Assembly (NCBI GenBank): GCA_015680905.1
Contig: CM027382.1
Coordinates: 1 to 64,000, forward strand
Direction: 5' to 3'
DNA: 64,000 bases
Source: Coptis chinensis
Lineage: Eukaryota > Streptophyta > Magnoliopsida > Ranunculales > Ranunculaceae
In this document: piece by piece, positions 12,878 to 23,661 of the stretch
Position numbering within the stretch: position 1 is the stretch's first letter
How the letters are laid out: each line of letters begins with the position of its first letter
Translations under genes and position numbers: made by a program
The notes under the pieces: generated by a model
Seen by the model: only the letters and a program-made list of their open reading frames with translations
What the model was told of the DNA's origin: nothing
Database searches by the model: none

Positions 12878-13382
12878 GGCTAAGTCCAATGGGGCTAAGT
12901 CCAATGGTTTGGTGCAGCAAAACACCAAACCACAATAGCACAGTGGATACCGTTATTGGGATAGCGAAATCAAACCCAATGGTTTGGTTCTGCACCCGCC
13001 AGTGATATTGGCGTGCAACAATAATATCCACTTTTGTTATTTGAAAGGGTAGGATAGAATGGTAATTGCATAAATTACGTTATTGGGAGTGGCCGGTGGA
13101 AAATAATAATTGAATTCTAACCGCCATTGGGAGTAGCGTGTAGGTTATTAATTGAATTAAATCAAATTTCTAACCGCCACTGACAATGGCGTGCAAAGTT
13201 ATTTGGATTTTTTTTGCTGGCCGCCACTAGCTATGGGGTACAGAGCATACGCTATATTATTAAAATTGACTGCATAAATAGAGAAATTTATAAAAATTGC
13301 GTTGGCGGTATAACATTTTAACGTACCATTGCATCACATTTTACGTGAAATTTGATGTTTTGCCGCACCATTGGACTTAGCC
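12878..13382. mobile_element. Tourist-like MITE with doubled left terminus
   Basis: The 15-base terminus GGCTAAGTCCAATGG is present twice in a row (12878-12892 and 12893-12907). Its inverse CCATTGGACTTAGCC closes the element at 13368-13382. A second copy lies at 33487-34014, where TAA flanks both ends. A 3-bp TAA target duplication fits the PIF/Harbinger (Tourist) group. No coding capacity. Confidence 0.7.
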
Positions 13383-13612
13383 AAAGGGGGTGGATAAATG
13401 TCATTTCAGATGGAATGCGGATGATACTAGTTTCCAAATCAATTCGTGTTAAAAAAGTAAAATATTAATTACTAGTTTTTCTGCCGCGTAATATGTAAAC
13501 AGCCAGCTTCCTTGGCCTCGAAGTTGTGTGTGTTGGCCGTGTTGGTTACGTGTCGATTAGGTACACTTTCTTGTCTTTGTCTCTTTAATCTTTAATTAAT
13601 TATTTATCCACA

Positions 13613-13718
13613 AAAAAGATTTGATTTTTTCTTATTTAGAAAAAAAGATTTGATTTTTTCATATCAAAAAGATTTGATTTTTTCTTATTTAGAAAAAAAG
13701 ATTTGATTTTTTCATATC
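13613..13718 (+). repeat. Perfect 53-bp tandem duplication upstream of the IST1-like start
   Basis: Two adjacent 53-base units (13613-13665 and 13666-13718) appear identical. Each contains two AAGATTTGATTTTTTC half-repeats. They end about 34 bases before the ATG, so they lie in the probable 5' UTR or proximal promoter. Confidence 0.75.
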
Positions 13719-13751
13719 AATTTTCTTCAATTTGATCAACAACAGAAAAAA

Positions 13752-16440
13752 ATGTCGATGCTTGATGCTTTTTTCAGTAAAGGATTCAAAGGAGCCAAGT
13801 GGTAAAACCCATTTTCTCTCTCTTTCCATCGTTTAATTGCTTTCACTAGTGTTTACCAATTATTTATTGTTTGTTTTTTGTCTGTGAAAAATTCAGTAAA
13901 ACTTTACTTAAGCTGACAATTCCACGGATTAAGTTATTGAGAAACCGTAGAGAGATTCAGATTAAGCAAATGAGAAGAGACATTTCTAAGCTTCTTCAAA
14001 CTGGCCAAGAAGCTACTGCTCGCATTCGGGTATATATTATTATTATTATTATTATTATTTGATGCTGGCGGGGTTTGAGCCCCAGACCTCTGGTATCATC
14101 ACTCAAAGGTTTTACCGACTTTTCTAGTCGGCACATGCAGTATATATATTATTATTGCGTTTACATTTACTATAATGATTCGAGAGGTTGATTAAAAATT
14201 TATTTCAGGTGGAGCATATTGTACGGGAGGAGAATATGATGGCAGCACAGGAGATTATTGAGCTATATTGTGAACTTATTGCCGTTCGACTACCTATTAT
14301 TGAAACTCAGAGGTTACTACTCTAAATTTATCCTCTAGTTGACATGTATTGTTAATATATACTTTAATTGGTTGTTTATGTTATAGCAAGTTTAATGGAG
14401 AGTTGCTAAATTGGGTTCCCCAAAATAAAAAAACCAATACAATCGTGTTTTCTGTTTTGAAGGGATAAATGATACGGACGGCATAGTTTCTGCCATCCGT
14501 CTATTATTTTTTGAAATTTTTTTCAACAGACGGCACAGTTTCTGCCGTTTGTCGAAATTTAACACACGGACGGTAGAAACTATGCCGTCCGTCTCCTGAA
14601 CTTATTATAGCAGCTGCTAGCGAAGGTGTTAACTTTGGCTGGGTTTTTGACTCCTTCCAAATTTAAGACCCTTTTAGTAGCCCCATTGGAATGACATTTT
14701 TGTGGTTGGGGTGCTTCATTTGCCTTTAGCAGCCCATATAACCCCCCATTGGACTTGCTCTTATATACATTATTATATATGTTCAGAACTGCTATTTGAT
14801 TCTGTTGTTGTTATGCCAGTAATTTCTTCCCAACCAATGTGTATGGCTAGTGAATAAAAGGAACATGAATTCCTTTTGTTGTTTATTAGTTTACTTATGA
14901 CTTAGTTATACAATCAGGGTAAGTATCTAACAAATGTGAAAATGACCAGGGAATGCCCTCTGGACCTGAAAGAAGCAATTTCAAGTGTGTGTTTTGCTGC
15001 ACCAAGATGTGCAGACTTGCCGGAACTACAGCAAGTTCAGATGCTATTTGCTTCAAAATATGGAAAAGAGTTCATTGCAGCTGCAACTGAACTCATGCCG
15101 GACTGTGGTGTCAATCGCCAGGTTTTACTAATACCACTTGCAATGTGAATAGAGTTGTATGGATATTTTTTTATGCTTTCTGACAGTTTTCCTTTGATAC
15201 GATGAAACTTCTTGTGTTTGCTGATTTTTGTAGCTCATTGAGCTGCTATCAGTTCGTGCCCCTCCAGCTGAAGTGAAGCTGAAGTTACTGAAGGAAATCG
15301 CTGAAGAACATGAATTAGATTGGGATCCAGCTGCATCTGAAACCGAGTTTTTTAAGTCACATGAAGATCTATTGGTAAGTCATACATTTTCTGCTTAATT
15401 TGACATGATATTACTTGTCTTTTCAGCTGATGTTTCACTCCTTCTCCGTGTAGAATGGTCCAACCCAGTTTGATAGTCCATCTAAAATACCTCTTCCCTT
15501 TGAGAAACATGATGCAACCGTCTACTCTGCAAGTGCTGAAGCATCAAATATACAATCTGATTCAGATTCAGAGTTGGACACATTAGATTTTCCGGAAGTT
15601 CCAAAGGTGTCAGTACAACCAATGTCTGCTACTTCAGCCTCAGAAACATTTCCACCACAAGCCCCTTTACCATCTGAATTTGACTATGAACCTACAAAAT
15701 CTTCTGGGGGCAATGAGAAAATTCTTCATGAAGCAGTCATACAGTCCGTGTCATCTATGCCAGAGCAGGTTGGTGCTACACCACAGGGGTCACCCGATAG
15801 TCTGGTCAGTGAAAGAGAAGACAAACAGTTCTTGCCATTTGTTTCTTCCCCAGCTTTATCTTCTGCATCAGTTTCTGCGAGGCATACTGAGCAGTCCATA
15901 TCCATTTCAAAAACCAAAACTGGAGTGGATGTAGATTTGCAGGATGTCTTAGCTGCTGCCCATGCTGCTGCCGAGTCTGCAGAACGTGCAGCAGATGCAG
16001 CCCGCTCTGCAGCAAGGCTCGCGCAAGTCAGAATCACTGAGCTCATCAGGAAAAGACATGAGAACGCATCAGAGGGAAGTGAAGAGGTATTCAGTACCCA
16101 AAATCTCGATCAGTCCGCTGCTGGGGGAACACCATGGTTTGATCATCAGAAGTCATTTAATGGTATAAATAGCACCTCATACTCATTGGATACCCACCCA
16201 AGTCACGGCCTTAACCTAGAATCAGAAACACCAAAACCTTCTATATATGAGGAACCCAAAACTGAAGTTGAATCAAATTCTAATGATAATCAAGTTCTGA
16301 AACATGAGTCCACTAATCACCAGCCTCAACGTTTGACATCACTAGAGGATGATCCCTATTTTTCGTACCCAAACTTGTTTACCACACAAGAACCAAATCC
16401 CGGAGATGGCATTCATTCAGTAGATAAAAGGTCGTTCTGA
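13752..16440 (+). CDS. IST1-like protein (ESCRT-III-associated regulator of Vps4)
   Basis: Proteins of this family bind ESCRT-III and Vps4/SKD1 at multivesicular bodies in the cytosol. Exons: 13752-13801, 13897-14029, 14209-14312, 14950-15121, 15234-15374, 15454-16440. Together they give an open frame of 528 residues. The start context is MSMLDAFFSKGFKGAKC. The IST1 domain covers residues ~10-180: KTLLKLTIPRIKLLRNRR, then QMRRDISKLLQTGQEATARIRVE, then ECPLDLKEAISSVCFAAPRC and LPELQQVQMLFASKYGKEF. Exon 4 must start at 14950; starting at an earlier AG meets a stop at once. The long last exon is Ser/Pro-rich and probably disordered, except for an Ala-rich helix around DVLAAAHAAAESAERAADAA. No breaks were seen. 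Plants have many ISTL paralogues, so the exact one is not assigned. Confidence 0.9.
14034..14136 (-). mobile_element. tRNA-derived SINE in IST1-like intron 2
   Basis: On the minus strand it reads an A-box-like stretch ending AAAAGTCGGTAAAACC, then CTTTGAGTGATGATACCAGAGG, then a B-box-like GGGCTCAAACCCC. It ends in an (AAT)n tail, seen as (TATT)n on the plus strand at 14034-14056. It belongs to the same family as the SINE at 21936-22061. Confidence 0.7.
14384..14760. mobile_element. Tourist-like MITE in IST1-like intron 3
   Basis: The left end TAGCAAGTTTAATGG matches the inverse of the right end CCATTGGACTTGCTC with few mismatches. TTA flanks both sides (14381-14383 and 14761-14763). That is the 3-bp target duplication expected for PIF/Harbinger elements. 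Inside, a GACGGCATAGTTTCTGCC-like motif occurs three times in both orientations, which could fold into hairpins. No coding capacity. Confidence 0.75.
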
Positions 16441-17871
16441 ACGTGGCATGAGATATCTACCATCGAACTGAGTCATCTGGGAGGAGGATAAGGACTGAAT
16501 ATATACTGCGTGTCTGCGTCTTATCTAATACTGCAGGTGGTGATGTGGGCAGATCTCTTTCCCTTTATGTTGGTTGTGACGTTGTGTTTTGCTAGGAGAG
16601 ACACAGATATAATAAGATGTAGACGGCATATCGATTGAGATTTGTATAAATTGTTATCCCAAAATTCAGTCTGAGTAATATATTTATCGGTTGGGATTTG
16701 TATAGAAGTTGTTGTCACCAAAGACCAGTCTGAGTAGTACATACCATGTTCACAATTCTGGTTTCTCGATGACTTCAAATAACTTTTAGTAGTTCTTTTT
16801 AGTCTGCACTAGTCACTGATGGCATCATCAATTTACTATATCAAGAGTACTCACAGCGTATGTTTTTCTTTTCCCCTTTTTCTTTAGTCACTTGTGGCAT
16901 CATGTTGTCGTACATTCCAGCCAGTCTAAGTTCCACCGGCTGACCATCTCTTTCATTCCACCCTGTTTAAATATATAAGGTAATGACACTCAAAGTAACC
17001 ACTAACATGCTGAAGTATTATATAATGACGCCAATATAAAAAAATTTGTTAACTGATGGCTGCTGCACAGCTGAACATTTAGTCATCATAAAAAAGAAAA
17101 AATTAACACCAAATTTTAAGCGTAATGCTTCACTTCTACCTATCCCTTTGTTCCCATTTAACGTGGGAGAGCAGGCTGGTGATGACCCATGAATCATGTC
17201 ATAACTGGATAACTGGATATTTTTATCATTCATTTTAAGCTGTTATAGGACTACTTAATACCCTGTCAGCTTGAACTGCTGTGGTGGCTAGTCATCCATA
17301 AATGTTGGTGCTGGAGAATAAACCTTTATCCCTTAAGTTCTCAACTTATACGCAGACGCCATGTACACGGCGTATATGATCTGTTGTATCAAACCATTTC
17401 TGGATATGGGAACAAGATCCAACCCCACTGGTCAGGTTTGAAGCACTGGAAAATCAAACTTTGAACTTCACGATATTCAAATCCAATGAGGCTTAACAAG
17501 ATCTTGCTGACTTAATGTTAAATAGGAGAGTGGAAGAATCATAATCTTTGAATGTCTTTAACAGATTGCAACGCATAGTTGTATATAATCTTTAATATCA
17601 GGTACCGGCCTCAGTTAGCATAAAAAACAAATTGCAGTAGTACATGGCCAAGAGATACAATGACACTCCCTGACGGGGTATAATTACCGTCTCCAACACC
17701 TAAGTATAAATGTTGGCCTCCAATGCCAGAGAATCTTTTAGAATAAGATCATCATTTACAACAGCAGTACCAGAAGATACAGATGGGATGCAGAAAAGAA
17801 CCAAAATATGCAGAAATGAGAAATGTGATGAATTTTGGGCTATTCCTTTCTTTACTTCAAGCGTGAGAGGT
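16441..17871. other. Spacer between the convergent IST1-like and SERK-A genes
   Basis: This holds the 3' UTRs of the two converging genes and non-coding DNA. I see no exon, RNA gene or mobile-element terminus. The duplicated SERK/RH39 block begins close to 17857: sequence after TTCAAGCGTGAGAGG matches the SERK-B locus near 46900, and sequence before it does not. Confidence 0.5.
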
Positions 17872-20800
17872 TTATCTTGGGCCAGATAACTCAACAGCAT
17901 GGAGGTTGGAAGTGGAGTCAAAAACATGTTCGTCATTCTGATTAGGAGGAAGTTGAGATTCTTGACGGTCAAGCTCCACCTTCTGCCATTCTTCCCACTT
18001 CTCTTCCAAGCCCTCACCTTCGAGCATTCTCACCACCTCAGACATCCTGGGCCTGTCCATTGGGGACCCCTGTGTGCAGAGCAAAGCGACTTGGATAAGC
18101 TGCTCCACTTCTGCTTCAGTATAGTTGTTTTCCAATTCAGAATGAATTAGCATGTCCAATTTCTTCTCTTTCAGAAGTCCTTTTACCTGAGGAAAAAAAA
18201 AAGAATCATAATGAACACGGTGCTTGGTTCTTTTATGATGGTACATATCTGCTCAATTGATTAATTTGTATAGCTGTTAGTAAGATAGCATGAACTGGTG
18301 CACAAATTTCGTATTTAATATCCCATAAATTATAAATAAAATTATTCAGGGAATACCTTCTAAGTAACAAAGATGTCAAAAACATATGGTAATGCATCCA
18401 ACAACGTGCTAGAGGAGATGGAACATAGTCACTTAAGTTATAGAAGTAAAGACAAATGCAGCGGATTTAATGTAATGCATTCGTATAGAGTTGAAAAGGA
18501 TAATGTTATTGGTTTAGGATCCAAAGCAAGAGAGGTTGAGGGCATTTGTTTTACTATATTTAAAAAACATCTAAGAGCTCAAAAAAAAATTCTACACCAG
18601 TATCGAAAGTGCCCCTTTCACTGAATGATTCTAAAGATGATTTCCTTCTGTCTTTATTATCTTCAAATTGGAATGACATCTTAAAACTACTATTCATTAG
18701 AGTTGAACTCTATAATCTGTTAGCCAGGCGTGTATAAAAAGTACTAAATGTTGGTCCTGAAACTTAAAAAGTCTACGCCAGTCTAGAAGAATTTAAACAA
18801 ATATCAAATAAACACATTAGTCAAGATGACGAAAATGTAATGCCTCTGTGTGTAAATTAACCTATGATAAGGAAAATGCATACCCAATCAAGTAGCATAA
18901 TATCGTCATTATTTGCAAGCCGAGCAAGATCAAATGCTCTTTGTCCAGTGATAAGCTCTAAAAGCATGATCCCGTACCCGAAAACATCAGTTTTCTCTGA
19001 TGATTTGCCAGTGGAGAGGTACTCTGGAGCGATATGACCAATTGTGCCTTTGACAGCAGTGGTCACATGGGTATTCTTGTAGTCCATAAGCTTAGCCAAG
19101 CCAAAATCCCCAACAACTGCTTCAAAATCCCCATCCAACAAAATGTTAGCAGCTTTGACATCACGGTGAATAATTTTCGGGTCACAATGTTCGTGCAAAT
19201 AAGAAAGACCCCTAGCAGATCCCAATGCTATCCTCATCCGAGTTGGCCAACCAATTGGGGGTGCAGATGATGAACGTTCTACAAGAAAACATCAAACTTA
19301 CTGATAAGCAAAATGATTATGACCAAAAATCAAGTCAAAGTTAAAGTGACCAAATAGAAAAGTAGAAAAGTAGCATGAGAAGTAGCACCTCTTAAACAAG
19401 ATGAAACACTGCCATTTTCCATATACGGATATACAAGCAACCTTTCGGTTGCTGTCATAGAAAAGCCAAGTAGACGTAGGAGGTTCCGATGCACGGCCAT
19501 ACTAATCATCTCTATTTCTGTCTGAAACTGAACTTCTCCACCCAGTGAACGCTCTTCTTTTAGTCGTTTAACTGCGACTAAGGAACCATCTGCCAGACGT
19601 GCCTTGTACACCTTCCCAAACCCACCCTTACCTAGAATGTTCTTGTTACTAAAATTATCAGTAGCAACTTGTAGTTCCCGCAAAGAAAACCTTTTGAGTT
19701 GACCTAAATGAACTTCTGGGTCCTCTTCAGCTGAAAAGAGATACAAAAAAGTTAAATGATACATTTACTAGAAAACACACCTTAAGTTATTTTCAACCAT
19801 TTTACTAACCTGGAACGTCAAAGTAATGCTGTTGGGGTTTCCGTTTACGCCACCATACTAACCAAATTGCAGGGGCAGCAAAAAGTAACGCAGCACCAGC
19901 AGCCACTCCTCCAGCAATTGCTCCTGTCCTAGGACCATTATTTCCTGAGAAATAAACAGTCATAATCGCATTTTCTATGATTATATGAATAATCACCATC
20001 CACTCACCAGTTTCAACAAGAAACAACTTTAACTAGGTTGCATCGAAGGCAACAGTATCTAATAAACTTGACCCTAATAAAGCAATAACTATTGCCAGAA
20101 TTTTGACACTTTTGACATTTGGAAAGCTACAGTACACAAATGAGTAGGAAAATCTAGATATGGCGCAAGTAGAATTTCCAAAACAAAGACAAAAGACACC
20201 ATAATTAAGAAATTTCTCATGCAAAGATAGAGAAGATAAGTAAAAAAGGAACATGTACTAAAAAACATCAATAAAATATTCACTACAAACAAGATAAACA
20301 GATTATGAAGAAGTAGCAACATTCTACAACGGAACAACCATAATAAGGTGCAATAAAATTACCGCCACGAGTTACTGGTGGAGAAACCAAGGGAGGAGGA
20401 GGAGAAAAGGGAGGAGATCCTGGGCAAAGCTTTTGAATAACAGAGCCACATAGATTTGTGTTATTATTAAAACTGCATTTCAACAAATAGATATAAGTAT
20501 AACATCTCTAATCAGAGCAAAAAGAGACCAACTACAGTATACTAGCAACAAACCTGATGGGAGTGAACAACGAAAAAGAACCAGTATCTGGAATTGGTCC
20601 TGATAGGAGGTTGTTGGATAAATCTCTGCACGCCACTTTGCAAGATGGTAATAAGCCTACTTAAATAGCATTGCATCAACAAAAGAGTGAAAACGAGAGG
20701 ATTTCACATCCGAGGAGAAGGATATCAGCTTGATACTTACAAAACTTGGAGTGTCGTAATATTGGTTAGAGACACAGGAATGTTATCCGTCAGGCTGTTG

Positions 20801-22364
20801 TTGTTAAGCCGACTATCCTTCCAGAACATTTAAAACAATGTCAAGTTCCAAAATCTATTGAAAAGGGTTACAGATAACTCAGGACATATGATATATAGAC
20901 ATGGTTTTTATTATAAGATGATTTCTTTTGAATAAGAATCGGTTGAAGGAAGTAACTTACAGAAAACGCAATTTTGTTAGGTTGCCAAATGTCTCTGGAA
21001 TCCTACCACTTAAATTGTTCGAGTAAAGATCCAAACTCACTAAGCTTGTCAAGTTGCCAAGCGCACTGGGAATCTGTCCACTTAAGTTATTACTATAAAG
21101 TTCCCTGCATCAATAGAAATGGTGAGTTCAATTATCTGTAATCAGTTATAACTTTTCATTTGCTTATTATTGAAAACAAAGACTGAAATATTGAAAACCA
21201 ACAGAGCGTCCAAAGAGAGGAATGGTTTAGTACTATACAAGTATGCAAGGCAACAGAAGATATATTATCTTATTGACAGGGAACACATCAAACAAGTATT
21301 GCTTATAGACTAGAGAAAGGCACTCACAAATACTGCAAAGATGTAAGCTGACCAAGCTGGGGACCAATGTACCTGATAAATTAGAATTTCCTAAATCCCT
21401 GAAAGAAATACAAAAACAAGTAATCATTAATTAAGCTGGTCAATCAATTGGAAAGTTGGATTTTATATCCTAAGCATTCAACATCAGAAAATTTTCTTTT
21501 ATATTCATCTTAAACACCATATAAGTTATATGAAAAAAGAAAGAACTTACACTCTTATAACCCTGTTATCGGGGCTGCATGAAACATGAAACCAAGTGCA
21601 CGGAGTGACAAGGGTAGAATCCCAACTTTGTAGCACATTATTAGGGTCCCTCAACGCGTTACGTAGGCTAAACAAAGCATCGCCTATTGAGTACACAAGA
21701 AACAGACAAGAACGATTATCGTTACATTTGACAGGGGAAAATGCACAAACAACACTAGCAACATAGGAATAATTATTTTCTTGTTCCAGCAACTCAACTT
21801 TCATCCTATCATAATTTGAACAACTTTCAGACTAAGGGCACCAAATCTATATGTATATACTAAGGCGTAGAAGTCTTTAAAAAAAGTCGGGTCTCTTTAA
21901 TTCCAATATATAGTAAGGCGAGCCCTATACGAAATACAGGTGCCAACTAGCAAAGTCGGTAAAACCTTTGAGTGATGATACCAGAGGTCTAGGGCTCGAA
22001 CCCGCCAGCATCAAAGAGTTACTGATCTCATTTAAAACAGGCTTACCAATCCAAAAAAAAAAGCTCTATACGAAATTCCTAGATAGAACAATTGGATTTA
22101 CCAACAAAAACCAATATTAAGCCTCTGATTAAGAAAATAAAGTAGCTCAAAAGCCAACTTTACAGTAATCCTACTAAAAATTCCAAAAGCCATACAATAT
22201 AACAGTTGCACTTTTCCTATATTACTTCATACACACTTCTTTGATTCTTTAAAAAAAAAAAGGCTAGCTAAAGATTAGAACAAACCTTCTGTATTAGCGT
22301 AAATGGTATTTAATGGATGGAACATGAGCATTAACCAAAGAAGAAATGAAGTTATGATCTCCAT
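17872..22364 (-). CDS. SERK-like LRR receptor kinase, copy A (one base short in exon 3)
   Basis: SERKs are plasma-membrane co-receptors for brassinosteroid, immune and developmental receptors. Exons in coding order: 22286-22364, 21551-21683, 21328-21398, 20961-21104, 20741-20812, 20554-20625, 20363-20472, 19810-19944, 19389-19730, 18884-19278, 17872-18186. This is the standard 11-exon SERK plan. Order: signal peptide ([18 protein letters not shown]), LRR N-cap (CTWFHVSC), about five LRRs, a Pro-rich SPP region (SPPFSPPPP), a TM helix ([18 protein letters not shown]), an RD kinase with [23 protein letters not shown] and DFGLAKL, and the SERK tail [10 protein letters not shown]. Exon 3 is 71 nt; copies 2 and B have 72, and SERK-A has C4 where they have C5 in GTCCCCCAG. 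This shifts the frame early. It is either a homopolymer read error or a real null. All other exons keep phase. Confidence 0.92.
21936..22061 (+). mobile_element. tRNA-derived SINE in SERK-A intron 1
   Basis: Pol III promoter boxes are visible: A box TAGCAAAGTCGG at 21948-21959 (fits TRGYNNARNNGG) and B box GGGCTCGAACCC at 21992-22003. An A-rich tail ends at about 22061. The flanks form a 15-bp target duplication with one mismatch: AGCCCTATACGAAAT at 21921-21935 and AGCTCTATACGAAAT at 22062-22076. It is a SINE, not a tRNA gene, since no cloverleaf follows. Confidence 0.85.
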
Positions 22365-23661
22365 TATTTTTTATTACTCTCAAGCTTGCTAAACCAGCTC
22401 AATAATGAAGGAATATGGTATTGGCTTTTTTTGTGGAAGAAGAAAGTTCTTAGAAAACGAGTACAAGGCTGGCGTGCAGACTGGTGCACTACTGCATAAG
22501 TCTCAGCTCCTGTCCCATTTTCAGTTAGTCAAAATCTCGTGCATGGATTGCTGAATGAGTCTTCTGTCTGTACTTTCCAAACACACAGTCGTTTTCTGTT
22601 AGAAATTCTGTTAAACAACTTACTTTTTAACTGTTTTACGGGTCACTTACCCAAACTGGTTGCTACACAAATTTAGGCCAAACACATAAATTAACTAGTA
22701 ATTTCGGTTTTAGGACAAAAACGAACTGACCATCATCAACTACCATTAATAATTTCGGTCAGCCAATTTATTTTTGTTTAATACCAATTACGACTTTCTT
22801 TCCCATCTAACGAAAAAAACCTCAGACTATAAATTTGTAAAATATTTTTGAGATCTAGTTGTTTCCATCTTTGAGCTAACTGATTTGTGTGTGTGACTTG
22901 TGAACTTGTCCGCACCTGCGAAAAAAACGTGTGGGCAAGCCTGCTTTAAAAGAGTTACTAATCTCATTTAAAAAATCAGTAACTCAATTGTGTGTAGCGG
23001 GGTTGGGCCTCTAATAAAAAATAGAGATCAGTAACTCAATAGTGTGTAGCGGGGTTCGAACCCCAGACATATTATCACCCAAAGGTTTTACCAACTAAGT
23101 TAAAAGACACTTACGTGAACTTGTGATTTGTGATTTAAGATACGAGAAAACATTTATCTTCTTCTCCATCTAGTAAAAAATAACTCCAACTAGAAACTTA
23201 CAATTTTTTTTTTTATATTTAGTTGTTTCCATATTTGAGTTAGTTGATTTATATGTTGTGATTAATTATTTAAACTATAAGAAAACATCGTGACAAACAC
23301 TCTTCTCACTTTGCAGTCTACTTTTTCACTTTTCAATTATAGATTATTGATAATTGAAGAATAATTAGATCGATTTCGGCACTGGTTCGACAAGCAATTG
23401 ACCCAATTCTCACCCAATTCTGTCATAGCTTTGGGCCCGATTTCTGTCTATAGTATTGCTCCCACTTTAGTGGATGATGATCGGGCTAGGCTTTGATGGG
23501 TTCGGGTCAACTGGGCCGATTGGGCTTGTTTATAGATCCAAAATTTTTATTGGACTGGACTTTATTCGGGCTTGAAGCCCAAATCATTCATAAATTTTAT
23601 TTTCCTTAAAAAAAAAGAAATGATTTTTATCATCTGTCTCATTTTTTTAGAGTGGGCAGCC
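22365..23661. promoter_or_regulatory. Head-to-head intergenic region of unit A (SERK-A / RH39-A)
   Basis: SERK-A starts leftward at 22364 and RH39-A starts rightward at 23662. The ~1.3-kb interval must therefore carry both promoters, possibly shared. It is closely similar to 51363-52653 in unit B. SINE remnants lie in it (around 22930-23113). No single TATA element can be assigned with confidence. Confidence 0.5.
23040..23113 (-). mobile_element. SINE remnant
   Basis: Read on the minus strand it has an A-box-like TAACTTAGTTGGTAAAACC, then TTTGGGTGATAATA, then a B-box-like GGGGTTCGAACCCC. It is a truncated member of the SINE family at 21936. Related remnants occupy the matching intergenic region of unit B (around 51930-52140). 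Confidence 0.55.

Noticed and set aside
17345-17375. Short palindrome around CGCCATGTACACGGCG
   Set aside because: Isolated, short, and no flanking duplication or terminator-like T run.
20033-20337. Minus-strand open frames in the SERK-A intron between exons 7 and 8
   Set aside because: The same intronic frame occurs in all three copies, is hydrophobic low-complexity sequence, and is bordered by proper SERK splice sites.
21948-22003. Possible tRNA gene from good A and B boxes
   Set aside because: There is no acceptor stem or cloverleaf, an A tail and target duplication follow, and the same unit recurs: it is a SINE.
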